In this document: in pieces, positions 1-7,538 of the stretch
Layout of the letters: each line of letters begins with the position of its first letter
Numbering within the stretch: the first letter of the stretch is position 1
Source: Nocardiopsis sp. YSL2
GTDB lineage: Bacteria; Actinomycetota; Actinomycetes; Streptosporangiales; Streptosporangiaceae
NCBI RefSeq assembly: GCF_030555055.1
Contig: NZ_JAMOAO010000001.1
Coordinates: forward strand, 3,286,001 to 3,350,000
Direction of reading: 5' to 3'
Length of the DNA stretch: 64,000 nucleotides
Made by a program: the position numbers and the translations under genes
Notes under the pieces: generated by a model
What the model was told of the DNA's origin: nothing
Databases searched by the model: none
What the model saw: the letters and a program-made list of their open reading frames with translations, nothing else

Positions 1-87
1 TGTGCGCTCGGATCCGGCTCAGACGGACGATCCCGGCGGCAGGGGCCGCGCGGGACCGCGTAGCAGGAACGAGACGAGGGGGCATGC

Positions 88-1125
88 ATGGTGCTCACGG
101 GCCGGGGGTGGCTGGTCACGACCAGTCGCGCTGCCTGTGGTGACCGTGTCGTCCTCGCCCGTCTTCTCCTCCTGTCCGGTCTCGTGGTCGTCGCCTGGCT
201 GGCCGGAGGGTTCGGTGCCGCCCACGGTGGGACCGCATCCGACTCGAACGGCCTCGTCGACAGCGTCCTGCAGTCCGGAGACGCCGCCGAGCGTGCCGGA
301 CAGGCGGCCGCCGAGGAGATCCGCTCCGCTCGGCTCACCGACACCACGGCCCGCGCCGCCTCGGTGACCGGCACGCTGACCGGCGACGTCGTGCCCCAGG
401 CCGCGTCGCTGCCCTCGACGGCCCTGAACGAGTCCGGCGTCGCGTCGGCACTCGGGGAGACCTCCACCGGGGCCACCGCGAACCGGGTCGTCGACGACGC
501 GACCCGCGCGGTGGACGGGACCGCCCGCGAGGCGGGGGACCTGGTCGACGGCATCACCCGCACCGGTCACGAGGTCGCGGGCGCCGCCGAAGGCTCGCTG
601 CGCGACACGGGCATGGTCACCACCGTGGCCGACGGCCTGGCCGACTCCACCCGGAGCGTCCGCCAGGGGATCGACGGTACCGCCAGGACCGCGGACGCCG
701 TGGTCCACGGCGACCTGCCGGTGATCGGCTCCGAGGTCCCCGCCGAGACCACGACCGCGCGCCCCGCCGAGCGGAGCGTCCCGCGCTCCGAGGTGGAGCG
801 CGTGACCAGGACAGCCCGGGCGGCGGCCGAGGCCGCCGCGCACACCGCCCACGGCGCCGCGGCCGAGCAGGCCGCGGAGCAGGCGGCGGACGAGGCCGAG
901 GACCTCGGTGAGCGCATCCGCCTCATCGGCGGCGGAGGCACGCACCACGGGCACGCGGACGCGACGGGTACCGCCGCGCCGACCTTCCCGCAGCCGGCCA
1001 CCGCCGGATTCCTCATGGCCCGCGCGGCGCACCTCGCGCCGCAGGCCCAGCGGGTCGCCCTGCCCGGCGACCCCACCCTGGTCGTCCGCGACGCCGCGGA
1101 CGACCCCACCTTCTCCCCCGACTAG
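88..1125 (+). CDS. Secreted or membrane-anchored Ala-rich protein of unknown function
   Basis: Not assigned to a family I know. The 345-residue product has a basic N terminus followed by a hydrophobic segment (about residues 25-45, rich in Leu, Val and Ala, ending in Gly-Ala-Ala-His-Gly), which looks like a Sec signal or anchor. The remainder is low-complexity Ala/Thr/Asp/Arg/Glu sequence with loosely repeating helical units such as DDATRAVDGTAREAGD, suggesting extended amphipathic helices. It ends with a stretch of hydrophilic sequence and no second membrane segment. The ATG at 88 follows a GAGGGG ribosome site. It lies just upstream of two chaplin genes on the same strand, so a cell-surface role is possible, but that is context only. 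Confidence 0.7.
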   Translation: MVLTGRGWLVTTSRAACGDRVVLARLLLLSGLVVVAWLAGGFGAAHGGTASDSNGLVDSVLQSGDAAERAGQAAAEEIRSARLTDTTARAASVTGTLTGDVVPQAASLPSTALNESGVASALGETSTGATANRVVDDATRAVDGTAREAGDLVDGITRTGHEVAGAAEGSLRDTGMVTTVADGLADSTRSVRQGIDGTARTADAVVHGDLPVIGSEVPAETTTARPAERSVPRSEVERVTRTARAAAEAAAHTAHGAAAEQAAEQAADEAEDLGERIRLIGGGGTHHGHADATGTAAPTFPQPATAGFLMARAAHLAPQAQRVALPGDPTLVVRDAADDPTFSPD

Positions 1126-1280
1126 TCGCGCTCTCGACCGCGGCCGGTCCCTTCGCGCTTCCACGCGCAGTCGCCATGCCGGATTCCGGCTGGCACCGAC
1201 CTCCACAGCCCTCGGCTCGGAGTCGCCGCCGCGGTCACCCTGAGTAGCCATCTGAACTCTCGTTGACCCAAGGACATGCC

Positions 1281-1859
1281 ATGACGCACGCGACACAGGC
1301 CAGGATCACCGCCCTCGTGGCAGCGGGCCTCCTCACCATCACCGGGGCCGCAGCGGCCCACGCCGACACCACCACCAGCGGAAACGGATCGATCGGCGGC
1401 GGCAACCAGGTCGACCTCGACGCCGACGCTCCGATCAACGCCTGCGGCAACTCCGTCGCGGTCCTCGGCGCCGCCGGGGCCCAGTGCACCGACGACGAGG
1501 CCACCGTCGAGGAGGCGTCCTCCACCAGCGCCCCCGACGACAACAGCGGCTACGACGGCTACACGCCGCCCGAGGAGACGCCCTCGGAGGGCCCGTCGGA
1601 AGGTCCGTCGGAGGGTCCGTCCGAGGGTCCGTCGGAAGGCCCGTCGGAGGGTCCGTCCGAGGGCCCGTCGGAGGGTCCGTCGGAGGGCCCGTCGGAAGGC
1701 CCGTCGGAAGGCCCGTCCGAGGGTCCGTCCGAGGGTCCGCCGGAGCTTCCCCGCACCGGCGTCTCCGGCCTGACCTCCTGGGTCGCGGCCGCCGCCGCAG
1801 CCGTCCTGGCCGGTGCCGGGCTGGTCCTCTTCGGACTCCGCCGCCGCACACGCCACTGA
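1281..1859 (+). CDS. Chaplin-domain protein with LPRTG cell-wall sorting signal
   Basis: Predicted surface protein of 192 residues. Order of parts: a signal peptide ending near AAAHADT; one chaplin domain with [23 protein letters not shown] and the second Cys in GAQC; a Ser/Asp-rich linker; 13 perfect PSEG repeats; then LPRTG, a hydrophobic helix and a basic tail RRRTRH. The last three are the standard sortase substrate signal, so the protein is probably covalently attached to peptidoglycan, with the chaplin domain presented on a Pro-rich stalk. Streptomyces long chaplins usually carry two chaplin domains before the sorting signal, while this one carries one. I chose the ATG at 1281 because AAGGA lies 6 nt before it; a TTG at 1263 is the alternative. 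No sortase gene is in the window. Confidence 0.9.
   Translation: MTHATQARITALVAAGLLTITGAAAAHADTTTSGNGSIGGGNQVDLDADAPINACGNSVAVLGAAGAQCTDDEATVEEASSTSAPDDNSGYDGYTPPEETPSEGPSEGPSEGPSEGPSEGPSEGPSEGPSEGPSEGPSEGPSEGPSEGPSEGPPELPRTGVSGLTSWVAAAAAAVLAGAGLVLFGLRRRTRH
1581..1736 (+). repeat. 13 tandem 12-bp units encoding PSEG stalk
   Basis: Thirteen consecutive 12-bp units encode Pro-Ser-Glu-Gly, differing only at third positions (for example GGTCCGTCGGAG versus GGCCCGTCGGAA). Such a minisatellite can change copy number by slippage, which would change stalk length. Confidence 0.95.
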
Positions 1860-1866
1860 TCGGCTT

Positions 1867-1890
1867 CCCGGGCCGCTCGCGCGGTCCGGG
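1867..1890 (+). terminator. Stem-loop after LPRTG chaplin
   Basis: CCCGGGCCGC and GCGGTCCGGG form a 10-bp stem with one G-T pair around a TCGC loop, starting 7 nt after the stop codon. No long T run follows. Confidence 0.6.
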
Positions 1891-2182
1891 GGTTGACGCG
1901 AGTCCCGCAGCATCGGCCGAGGCCGTGTCCGCGGGGTTCACGTCAGCCGCCGCTCAACCAGAGCGGAGCTGACCGACGGGACGCACGCGTCCGCCCGCAA
2001 CCAGCCGGCGCGACGGAGAGGTGTTCAGCAGCCCGGCGCACACGCACCGTCCAGGTGCGCGCACAACCGGATGATCCCCGGCCTTGGCCGTAGGCCCGTG
2101 CCCCATCCAGGGGCGTGGAACGGCTTGTGGCCCACGCACAGCAGCTTTCTCATCAACTCGTTCTCTCGAAAGGACTTCCCAC

Positions 2183-3703
2183 ATGGGTAAGTGGGCTAGG
2201 ACCTCCGCCAAGTCCATGCTTCTGGCAGCGGGCTTCGTCGCGCTGGGCAGCGGCGTGGCCTTCGCCGACGGCGGCGTCGCCACCTCCGGCAACGGCTCGA
2301 TCCTGGGCGGTAACCAGGTCGTCGCCGACGCCGACGTGCCGATCAACGTCTGCGGCAACTCCATCTCCGCCCTGATCGGCATGTCCGGTGCCCAGTGCAC
2401 CGGCTCCAGCGCTGCCGTGGTCGACCGCGGCGGCGACATCCGCACGTCGGGCAACGGCTCGGTCCTGGGCGGCAACCAGCTCGTCGGCCACGCCGACGTG
2501 CCGGTCAACGTCACGGGCAACGCCATCGGCGCGCTCGGCGGGGTGGCGGGTGCCGCCGCCACCGACGCCGACTCCGTCGTGCACCACCACGGTCACCACG
2601 GTCACCACGGCGGCCCGGACATCGCGACCTCGGGCAACGGCTCCCTGGCCGGCGGCAACCAGCTCGTCGGCCACGCCGACGTGCCGGTCAACATCTCCGG
2701 CAACGCCATCGGCGCGCTCGGCGGGGTGGCCGGCGCGGCCGCCACCGACGCCGACTCCGTCGTGCACCACCACGGTCACCACGGTCACCACGGCGGCCCG
2801 GACATCGCGACCTCGGGCAACGGCTCGGTCCTGGGCGGCAACCAGGGCGTCGTGGACCTCGACGTCCCGGTCAACGTCGCGGGCAACGCGGTCGGCGCCG
2901 TGGGCGGGGTGGCCGGCGCGGCCGCCACCGACTCCGACGCGATCGTCGCGGAGCGCGGCCACCACGGCCACGGCCACCACGGCCACCACGGTGGCGACCA
3001 CGGCTACCGCGACCACCAGTCCGGCGCGACCGAGCTGTCCCCGGCCGACCTGCTCGGCGAGGCCCTCGGCAGCGTCCAGCCGCTGCCCGACACCTCCGGC
3101 GTCGACATGGGCGTGGCCCGCCAGTCCGCCCCCGCCGAGCGCCAGCACCAGTCCTGGGGCGGCTCGGACATCGCGACCTCGGGCAACGGCTCGGTCCTGG
3201 GCGGCAACCAGGGCGTCGTGGACCTCGACGTCCCGGTCAACGTCACCGGCAACGCGGTCGGCGCCGTGGGCGGCATGGCCGGCGCGGCCACCACCGACAG
3301 CGACGCGATCGTCAAGCACGACGACCACGACGTCGCGACCTCCGGCAACGGCTCCCTGGTCGGTGGCAACCAGCTCGTCGGCGAGGCCGACGTGCCCGTC
3401 AACGTCGCGGGCAACGCGGTCGGCGCGGTCGCCGGCGTCGCGGGCGCCAGCTCCACCGACAGCGACGCGGTCGTCGTGCACGACAGCGCGCCCGTCGAGC
3501 ACCAGTCCGGCGCTCTGGACGCGGCTCCCATCGTGAACGAGCTGCCCGAGGTGCCCGTCTCGGAGATGGTGCCCGTCGACTACACCCTGAGCGAGACCAC
3601 CGCCCAGGCCGTCGAGGAGCACGCCCCGGAGCACGCCGACGAGCTGCCCGAGGCACCCAACCCCGTGGACGAGGTCCTCAGCCTGACGGGTGTCGGCCTG
3701 TAA
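2183..3703 (+). CDS. Six-repeat chaplin-family protein with His-rich linkers
   Basis: Predicted secreted protein of 506 residues built from six chaplin-like repeats after a signal peptide (cleavage near VAFA-D, residue 27-29). Repeats start with TSGNGS at about residues 34, 88, 149, 210, 332 and 386. Each contains GGNQ, D-VP(V/I)N(V/I) and a GN(A/S)(I/V)(S/G)A core. Only repeat 1 keeps the two Cys residues (57 and 72). In repeats 2-6 Cys is replaced by Thr, Ser or Ala before GNA and by Ala or Ser at the second site. Linkers after repeats 2-4 are strings of His and Gly. The last 80 residues are acidic and non-repetitive, and there is no LPXTG or C-terminal membrane segment. ATG at 2183 has GAAAGGA 8 nt upstream. 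Usual chaplins are 60-230 residues, so this one is very long; a surface amyloid or matrix role is inferred. Confidence 0.9.
   Translation: MGKWARTSAKSMLLAAGFVALGSGVAFADGGVATSGNGSILGGNQVVADADVPINVCGNSISALIGMSGAQCTGSSAAVVDRGGDIRTSGNGSVLGGNQLVGHADVPVNVTGNAIGALGGVAGAAATDADSVVHHHGHHGHHGGPDIATSGNGSLAGGNQLVGHADVPVNISGNAIGALGGVAGAAATDADSVVHHHGHHGHHGGPDIATSGNGSVLGGNQGVVDLDVPVNVAGNAVGAVGGVAGAAATDSDAIVAERGHHGHGHHGHHGGDHGYRDHQSGATELSPADLLGEALGSVQPLPDTSGVDMGVARQSAPAERQHQSWGGSDIATSGNGSVLGGNQGVVDLDVPVNVTGNAVGAVGGMAGAATTDSDAIVKHDDHDVATSGNGSLVGGNQLVGEADVPVNVAGNAVGAVAGVAGASSTDSDAVVVHDSAPVEHQSGALDAAPIVNELPEVPVSEMVPVDYTLSETTAQAVEEHAPEHADELPEAPNPVDEVLSLTGVGL
2444..2809 (+). repeat. Near-identical 183-bp tandem duplication in polychaplin gene
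   Basis: Units 2444-2626 and 2627-2809 each encode one 61-residue module (chaplin repeat plus HHHGHHGHHGG linker) and are nearly identical in DNA sequence. Most differences fall in a few codons (VLGG versus LAGG; NVT versus NIS). This points to recent duplication or gene conversion. Confidence 0.85.
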
Positions 3704-3764
3704 GGGCCGAGACCGGGGGCACGGTCGCGGACGGCCGATCGCCCGACCGACAGGGGTAGGCGTC

Positions 3765-3924
3765 CCGTTCCGTTTGGAACGCGGTGGACTGCGGGTCGCC
3801 AACACCTGGAGGCGGTGGTCGCGGATCCGTGACCGGGTCCCGCACCGGCACCTCGGTGCCGCGGACACGGGTGAGGTGAGTCGCCTTCGCGCTTCCGTTC
3901 CGTTTGGAACGCGGTGGACTGCGG
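3765..3924 (+). repeat. 30-bp direct repeat pair containing a palindrome
   Basis: Two identical 30-bp copies lie at 3765-3794 and 3895-3924, 130 bp apart. Each contains CGTTCCGTTTGGAACG, an inverted repeat with 6-bp arms and a 4-nt centre. Sequence between the copies is not repeated. The arrangement looks like two operator or regulator sites, or remnants of a duplication. Confidence 0.85.
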
Positions 3925-3962
3925 AAGCGTGGGGGTGACGACCACCAGCTCAGGACGAGAGT

Positions 3963-3994
3963 CGAGTCCTCCCGGGAATATCCGGGAGGACTCG
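3963..3994. terminator. 13-bp perfect stem-loop, terminator-like
   Basis: CGAGTCCTCCCGG and its exact complement flank the loop GAATAT. It lies about 260 nt after the polychaplin stop and lacks a T run, so it could instead be a protein-binding site. Confidence 0.5.
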
Positions 3995-4262
3995 CCGCAT
4001 TCTGGGAGCAGGACACCCGGTCGAGGGAAGTGTGAGCTAACTCACCACGGTGAAGTGTTCCAGGTGCTCGTCGGAGCCCTCGACCCACGAGGGGAGACTG
4101 TTGCCACGGACGGACACGTGCGATACGGGACGGTAGCGGTACACCGAGCGCCTATTCTGCGGATGCCGGTGGGAACGAGCCCAGGCCGACCGCGGTGCGG
4201 ACCTCCCACACGCGAAGCGGCCACGCGGGCCCATCGACGGGGGAGTGCCTGGAATTCGGTTA

Positions 4263-4286
4263 CTGTCGGTCCACGGGAACCGACAG
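4263..4286 (+). promoter_or_regulatory. Inverted repeat in the topA leader
   Basis: CTGTCGGT and ACCGACAG are perfect 8-bp arms separated by 8 nt. The left arm overlaps the candidate -10 TACTGT, 45 nt before the topA start. It may be an operator or an RNA stem in the leader. Confidence 0.45.
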
Positions 4287-4331
4287 ACCACGGCCGAAGA
4301 GACCACGTAAGGCTAGACGTAGGGGAAGAGC

Positions 4332-7196
4332 GTGCCACCCACGAAGGGCAGCGCCGGCAAGAACGGCTCGAAGGACAGCGGACGCCAAGGGGCGGGTAAC
4401 GCCCTCGTCATCGTCGAGTCGCCCGCCAAGGCGAAGACCATCGCCGGATACCTGGGCCGCGGCTACGTCGTGGAGTCCAGCATCGGCCACATCCGCGACA
4501 TGCCCGCGAAGGCCGCCGAGATCCCCGCCAAGTACAAGGGACAGCCCTGGGCGCGGCTCGGCGTGGACGTCGACGGGAACTTCGAGCCCCTCTACGTCGT
4601 CAACCCCGACAAGAAGTCGCACGTCAAGAAGCTCAAGGAGCTCATGGCGGACGCCGACGAACTCCTCCTCGCCACAGATGAGGACCGCGAGGGCGAGGCG
4701 ATCGCCTGGCACCTGCTCGAAGAGCTCAAGCCACGGATCCCCGTCAAGCGCATGGTGTTCAACGAGATCACCAAGGACGCCATCCAGCGGGCCGCCCGCA
4801 ACACCCGCGACCTCAACACCCGCCTGGTGAGCGCGCAGGAGACCCGCCGCATCCTGGACCGCCTCTACGGCTACGAGGTCTCCCCGGTGCTGTGGAAGAA
4901 GGTCATGCCGAAGCTGTCGGCGGGCCGCGTGCAGTCCGTGGCCACCCGTCTGGTGGTCGAGCGCGAACGCGAGCGGATGGCCTTCACCTCCGCGGAGTAC
5001 TGGGACCTCAAGGCGGTCTTCGACGCCACCGGGGCCGGTGTGCCCGAGGGTCCCGCGACCTTCCCCGCCACCCTGGTCTCCGTGGACGGCACGCGCATCG
5101 CCGTGGGCCGCGACTTCACCCCCCAGGGCACGCTGCGCCCGGACCGCGACGTCCGCCAGCTGGACGAGGCCGCCGCCCGCGGCCTGGCCGAGCGCCTGGC
5201 CGGATCCGGGTTCTCCGTGCGCTCCGTCGAGCGCAAGCCCTACCGCCGCTCGCCCTACGCGCCGTTCCGCACCACGACCCTGCAGCAGGAGGCCTCGCGC
5301 AAGCTGGGCCTGTCCGCGAAGCAGGCCATGCAGGTCGCCCAGCGCCTGTACGAGAACGGTTACATCACCTACATGCGTACCGACAGCACCACGCTGTCGG
5401 ACAGCGCGGTCAACGCCGCGCGCAACCAGGTCCGGCGCCTGTACGGCGGCGACTACCTGCCCGCCAAGCCCCGCGTGTACGCCAGCAAGGTCAAGAACGC
5501 GCAGGAGGCGCACGAGGCGATCCGCCCGGCGGGTGAGGAGTTCCGCACGCCCGCCGAGACCGGGCTGTCGGGCCCCGAGTTCCGCCTCTACGAGCTCATC
5601 TGGAAGCGCACCGTCGCCTCGCAGATGAAGGACGCGGTCGGTGAGTCCGTCACGGTGCGCATCGAGGGCACGTCCTCGGGCGGCGAGGTCGCCGAGTTCA
5701 GCGCGACCGGCAAGATCATCACCTTCCACGGCTTCCTCAAGGCCTACGTGGAGGGGTCCGACGACCCCGCGGCCGACCTGGACGACCGCGAGCGCCGACT
5801 GCCGCCGATGTCCGAGGGCGACCCGCTCAAGGCGCAGGCGCTGGAAGCCGAGGGCCACAGCACCCGCCCGCCTGCGCGCTACACCGAGGCGAGCCTGGTC
5901 AAGGAGCTGGAGGAGCGGGAGATCGGCCGCCCCTCCACCTACGCCGCGATCATCGGCACGATCCAGGACCGCGGCTACGTGTTCAAGAAGGGCACGGCGC
6001 TCGTGCCGTCCTTCCTGGCCTTCGCCGTCGTGCAGCTGTTGGAGCGCCACTTCGGCAACCTGGTGGACTACGCGTTCACCGCCCGCCTGGAGGACGTGCT
6101 CGACGCCATCGCCCGCGGTGAGGCCGAGAGCCTGCCCTGGCTGCGCCGGTTCTACTTCGGTGGTGAGGACGCGCAGGGCGGTCACGAGACCGGTCTCAAG
6201 GAGCTGGTGGGCGACCACCTCTCGGAGATCGACCCCAAGGAGGTCAGCTCCCTGCCGCTGCCCGGGACCGACATCGTGCTGCGGGTGGGGCGCTACGGCC
6301 CCTACCTGGACCGCGACGGCGTCCGGGTCAACGTGCCGGAGGACCTGGCCCCGGACGAGCTGACCGAGGAGAAGGCCGAGGAGCTGTTCGCGCAGCCCAG
6401 CGGTGACCGCGACCTCGGGGTCGACCCCGAGACCGGGCGCGCGATCGTGGCCAAGTCCGGGCGCTTCGGCCCCTACGTCACCGAGGTCATCGAGGACCCG
6501 GCGGAGGGCGAGGCCAAGCCCAAGAGCCGGGCCAAGGCCAAGGAGAAGCCGCGGACGAGCTCCCTGCTCAAGTCGATGTCCCTGGACACCGTCACCCTGG
6601 AGGACGCGCTGCGCCTGCTGTCCCTGCCCAGGGTCGTGGGCCAGCTGGACGGCGAGGACGTCACGGCGCAGAACGGCCGGTACGGCCCGTACCTGAAGAA
6701 GGGCACGGACAGCCGCTCCCTGGAGACCGAGGAGCAGATGTTCACGGTCACCCTGGAGGAGGCCGAGGCGATCTTCGCCCAGCCCAAGCAGCGCGGCCGC
6801 CGCGCGGCGGCCCCGCCCCTGCGCGAGCTGGGGCAGGACCCCGAGTCCGGCGCCAAGATGGTGATCAAGGACGGCCGCTTCGGCCCCTACGTCACCGACG
6901 GAGAGGTCAACGCGTCGCTGCGCAAGGGCGACGAGGTCGACGCGATCACCGACGAGCGCGCGGCGGAGCTGCTGGCCGAGCGGCGGGCCAAGGCCCCGGC
7001 GAAGAAGAAGGCCCCGGCCAAGAAGGCGCCCGCCAAGAAGGCGCCCGCCAAGAAGCCCGCGGCGAAGAAGACCACGACCGCGAAGAAGTCCACGACCACC
7101 ACCGCGAAGAAGACGACGACGCGCAAGTCCACCGCCGCGGCCAAGACCGGCGTGCCCCGGACGACCGCGAAGGAGTCGGGGGACGCACAGGAGTAG
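4332..7196 (+). CDS. topA: DNA topoisomerase I
   Basis: Type IA topoisomerase that relaxes negative supercoils through a 5'-phosphotyrosine intermediate. The 954 residues show a Toprim domain at the N terminus (LVIVESPAKAKTI and the metal-binding DEDREGEAIAWH), the catalytic Tyr347 in YITYMRTDST, and the core type IA fold. Instead of zinc fingers there are actinobacterial C-terminal repeats (GRYGPY, GRFGPYVTE, GRYGPYLKKG, GRFGPYVTDG) and a Lys/Ala/Pro-rich tail from about residue 885. GTG at 4332 follows AGGGGAAG. It is transcribed alone and is followed by a terminator, then by tmk and holB, the usual actinobacterial order. Confidence 0.97.
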   Translation: MPPTKGSAGKNGSKDSGRQGAGNALVIVESPAKAKTIAGYLGRGYVVESSIGHIRDMPAKAAEIPAKYKGQPWARLGVDVDGNFEPLYVVNPDKKSHVKKLKELMADADELLLATDEDREGEAIAWHLLEELKPRIPVKRMVFNEITKDAIQRAARNTRDLNTRLVSAQETRRILDRLYGYEVSPVLWKKVMPKLSAGRVQSVATRLVVERERERMAFTSAEYWDLKAVFDATGAGVPEGPATFPATLVSVDGTRIAVGRDFTPQGTLRPDRDVRQLDEAAARGLAERLAGSGFSVRSVERKPYRRSPYAPFRTTTLQQEASRKLGLSAKQAMQVAQRLYENGYITYMRTDSTTLSDSAVNAARNQVRRLYGGDYLPAKPRVYASKVKNAQEAHEAIRPAGEEFRTPAETGLSGPEFRLYELIWKRTVASQMKDAVGESVTVRIEGTSSGGEVAEFSATGKIITFHGFLKAYVEGSDDPAADLDDRERRLPPMSEGDPLKAQALEAEGHSTRPPARYTEASLVKELEEREIGRPSTYAAIIGTIQDRGYVFKKGTALVPSFLAFAVVQLLERHFGNLVDYAFTARLEDVLDAIARGEAESLPWLRRFYFGGEDAQGGHETGLKELVGDHLSEIDPKEVSSLPLPGTDIVLRVGRYGPYLDRDGVRVNVPEDLAPDELTEEKAEELFAQPSGDRDLGVDPETGRAIVAKSGRFGPYVTEVIEDPAEGEAKPKSRAKAKEKPRTSSLLKSMSLDTVTLEDALRLLSLPRVVGQLDGEDVTAQNGRYGPYLKKGTDSRSLETEEQMFTVTLEEAEAIFAQPKQRGRRAAAPPLRELGQDPESGAKMVIKDGRFGPYVTDGEVNASLRKGDEVDAITDERAAELLAERRAKAPAKKKAPAKKAPAKKAPAKKPAAKKTTTAKKSTTTTAKKTTTRKSTAAAKTGVPRTTAKESGDAQE

Positions 7197-7234
7197 GGCT
7201 CGGTCGCCTGGAAGACGGGGCCTTCGCGCCTTCC

Positions 7235-7265
7235 GGAGCACTCCCTCGTTCCTCGGGAGTGCTCC
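7235..7265 (+). terminator. Terminator after topA
   Basis: GGAGCACTCCC and GGGAGTGCTCC form a perfect 11-bp stem with a 9-nt loop, 39 nt after the topA stop. Confidence 0.8.
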
Positions 7266-7524
7266 TCCAGGCCCTCCAGGGCCCGTCGGCGCCCTCGCCG
7301 TGCGTTCTCCGGGCCTGTGCCCCTACCCCGTTTCGGCCGGTGCGGGGCGCCCGCCCCGCGCCGGTCACAGTTCGTGGCAGGCCCTCCGCCCCCTGTTCCG
7401 AGGGGGACTTCCGTACTACTGTGTGCGTGAGAGCAGGGGGCGTGGATACGTGTGTGGCCCCCGTTCACTCCACTCGAATCCTGCGGCGGGCCCTGAGCCC
7501 GTCCATCCCTATCCCCCACATCGA

Positions 7525-7530
7525 TAATCT
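7525..7530 (+). promoter_or_regulatory. Candidate -10 element, leaderless tmk
   Basis: TAATCT ends 8 nt before the ATG at 7539, and no ribosome site is visible between them. Confidence 0.45.
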
Positions 7531-7538
7531 TGAGCGCT

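Larger units (their letters stand above)
3704..4331. other. Intergenic region between polychaplin and topA
   Basis: 628 bases without a convincing gene. It holds a 30-bp direct repeat, a 13-bp inverted repeat and a further 8-bp inverted repeat near the topA promoter, each listed separately. Candidate -10 sequences for topA are TATTCT near 4153 and TACTGT at 4261-4266. The open frames here have no ribosome site or family resemblance. Confidence 0.7.

Noticed and set aside
2..367. Open frame at the left edge in a different frame from the gene at 88
   Set aside because: It has no ribosome site, a composition typical of shadow frames in GC-rich DNA, and it overlaps the better supported gene.
1581..1736. 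Short regular repeats that might suggest a CRISPR array
   Set aside because: Units are contiguous, 12 bp long, without spacers, and in frame within a gene. No CRISPR array was seen in the window.
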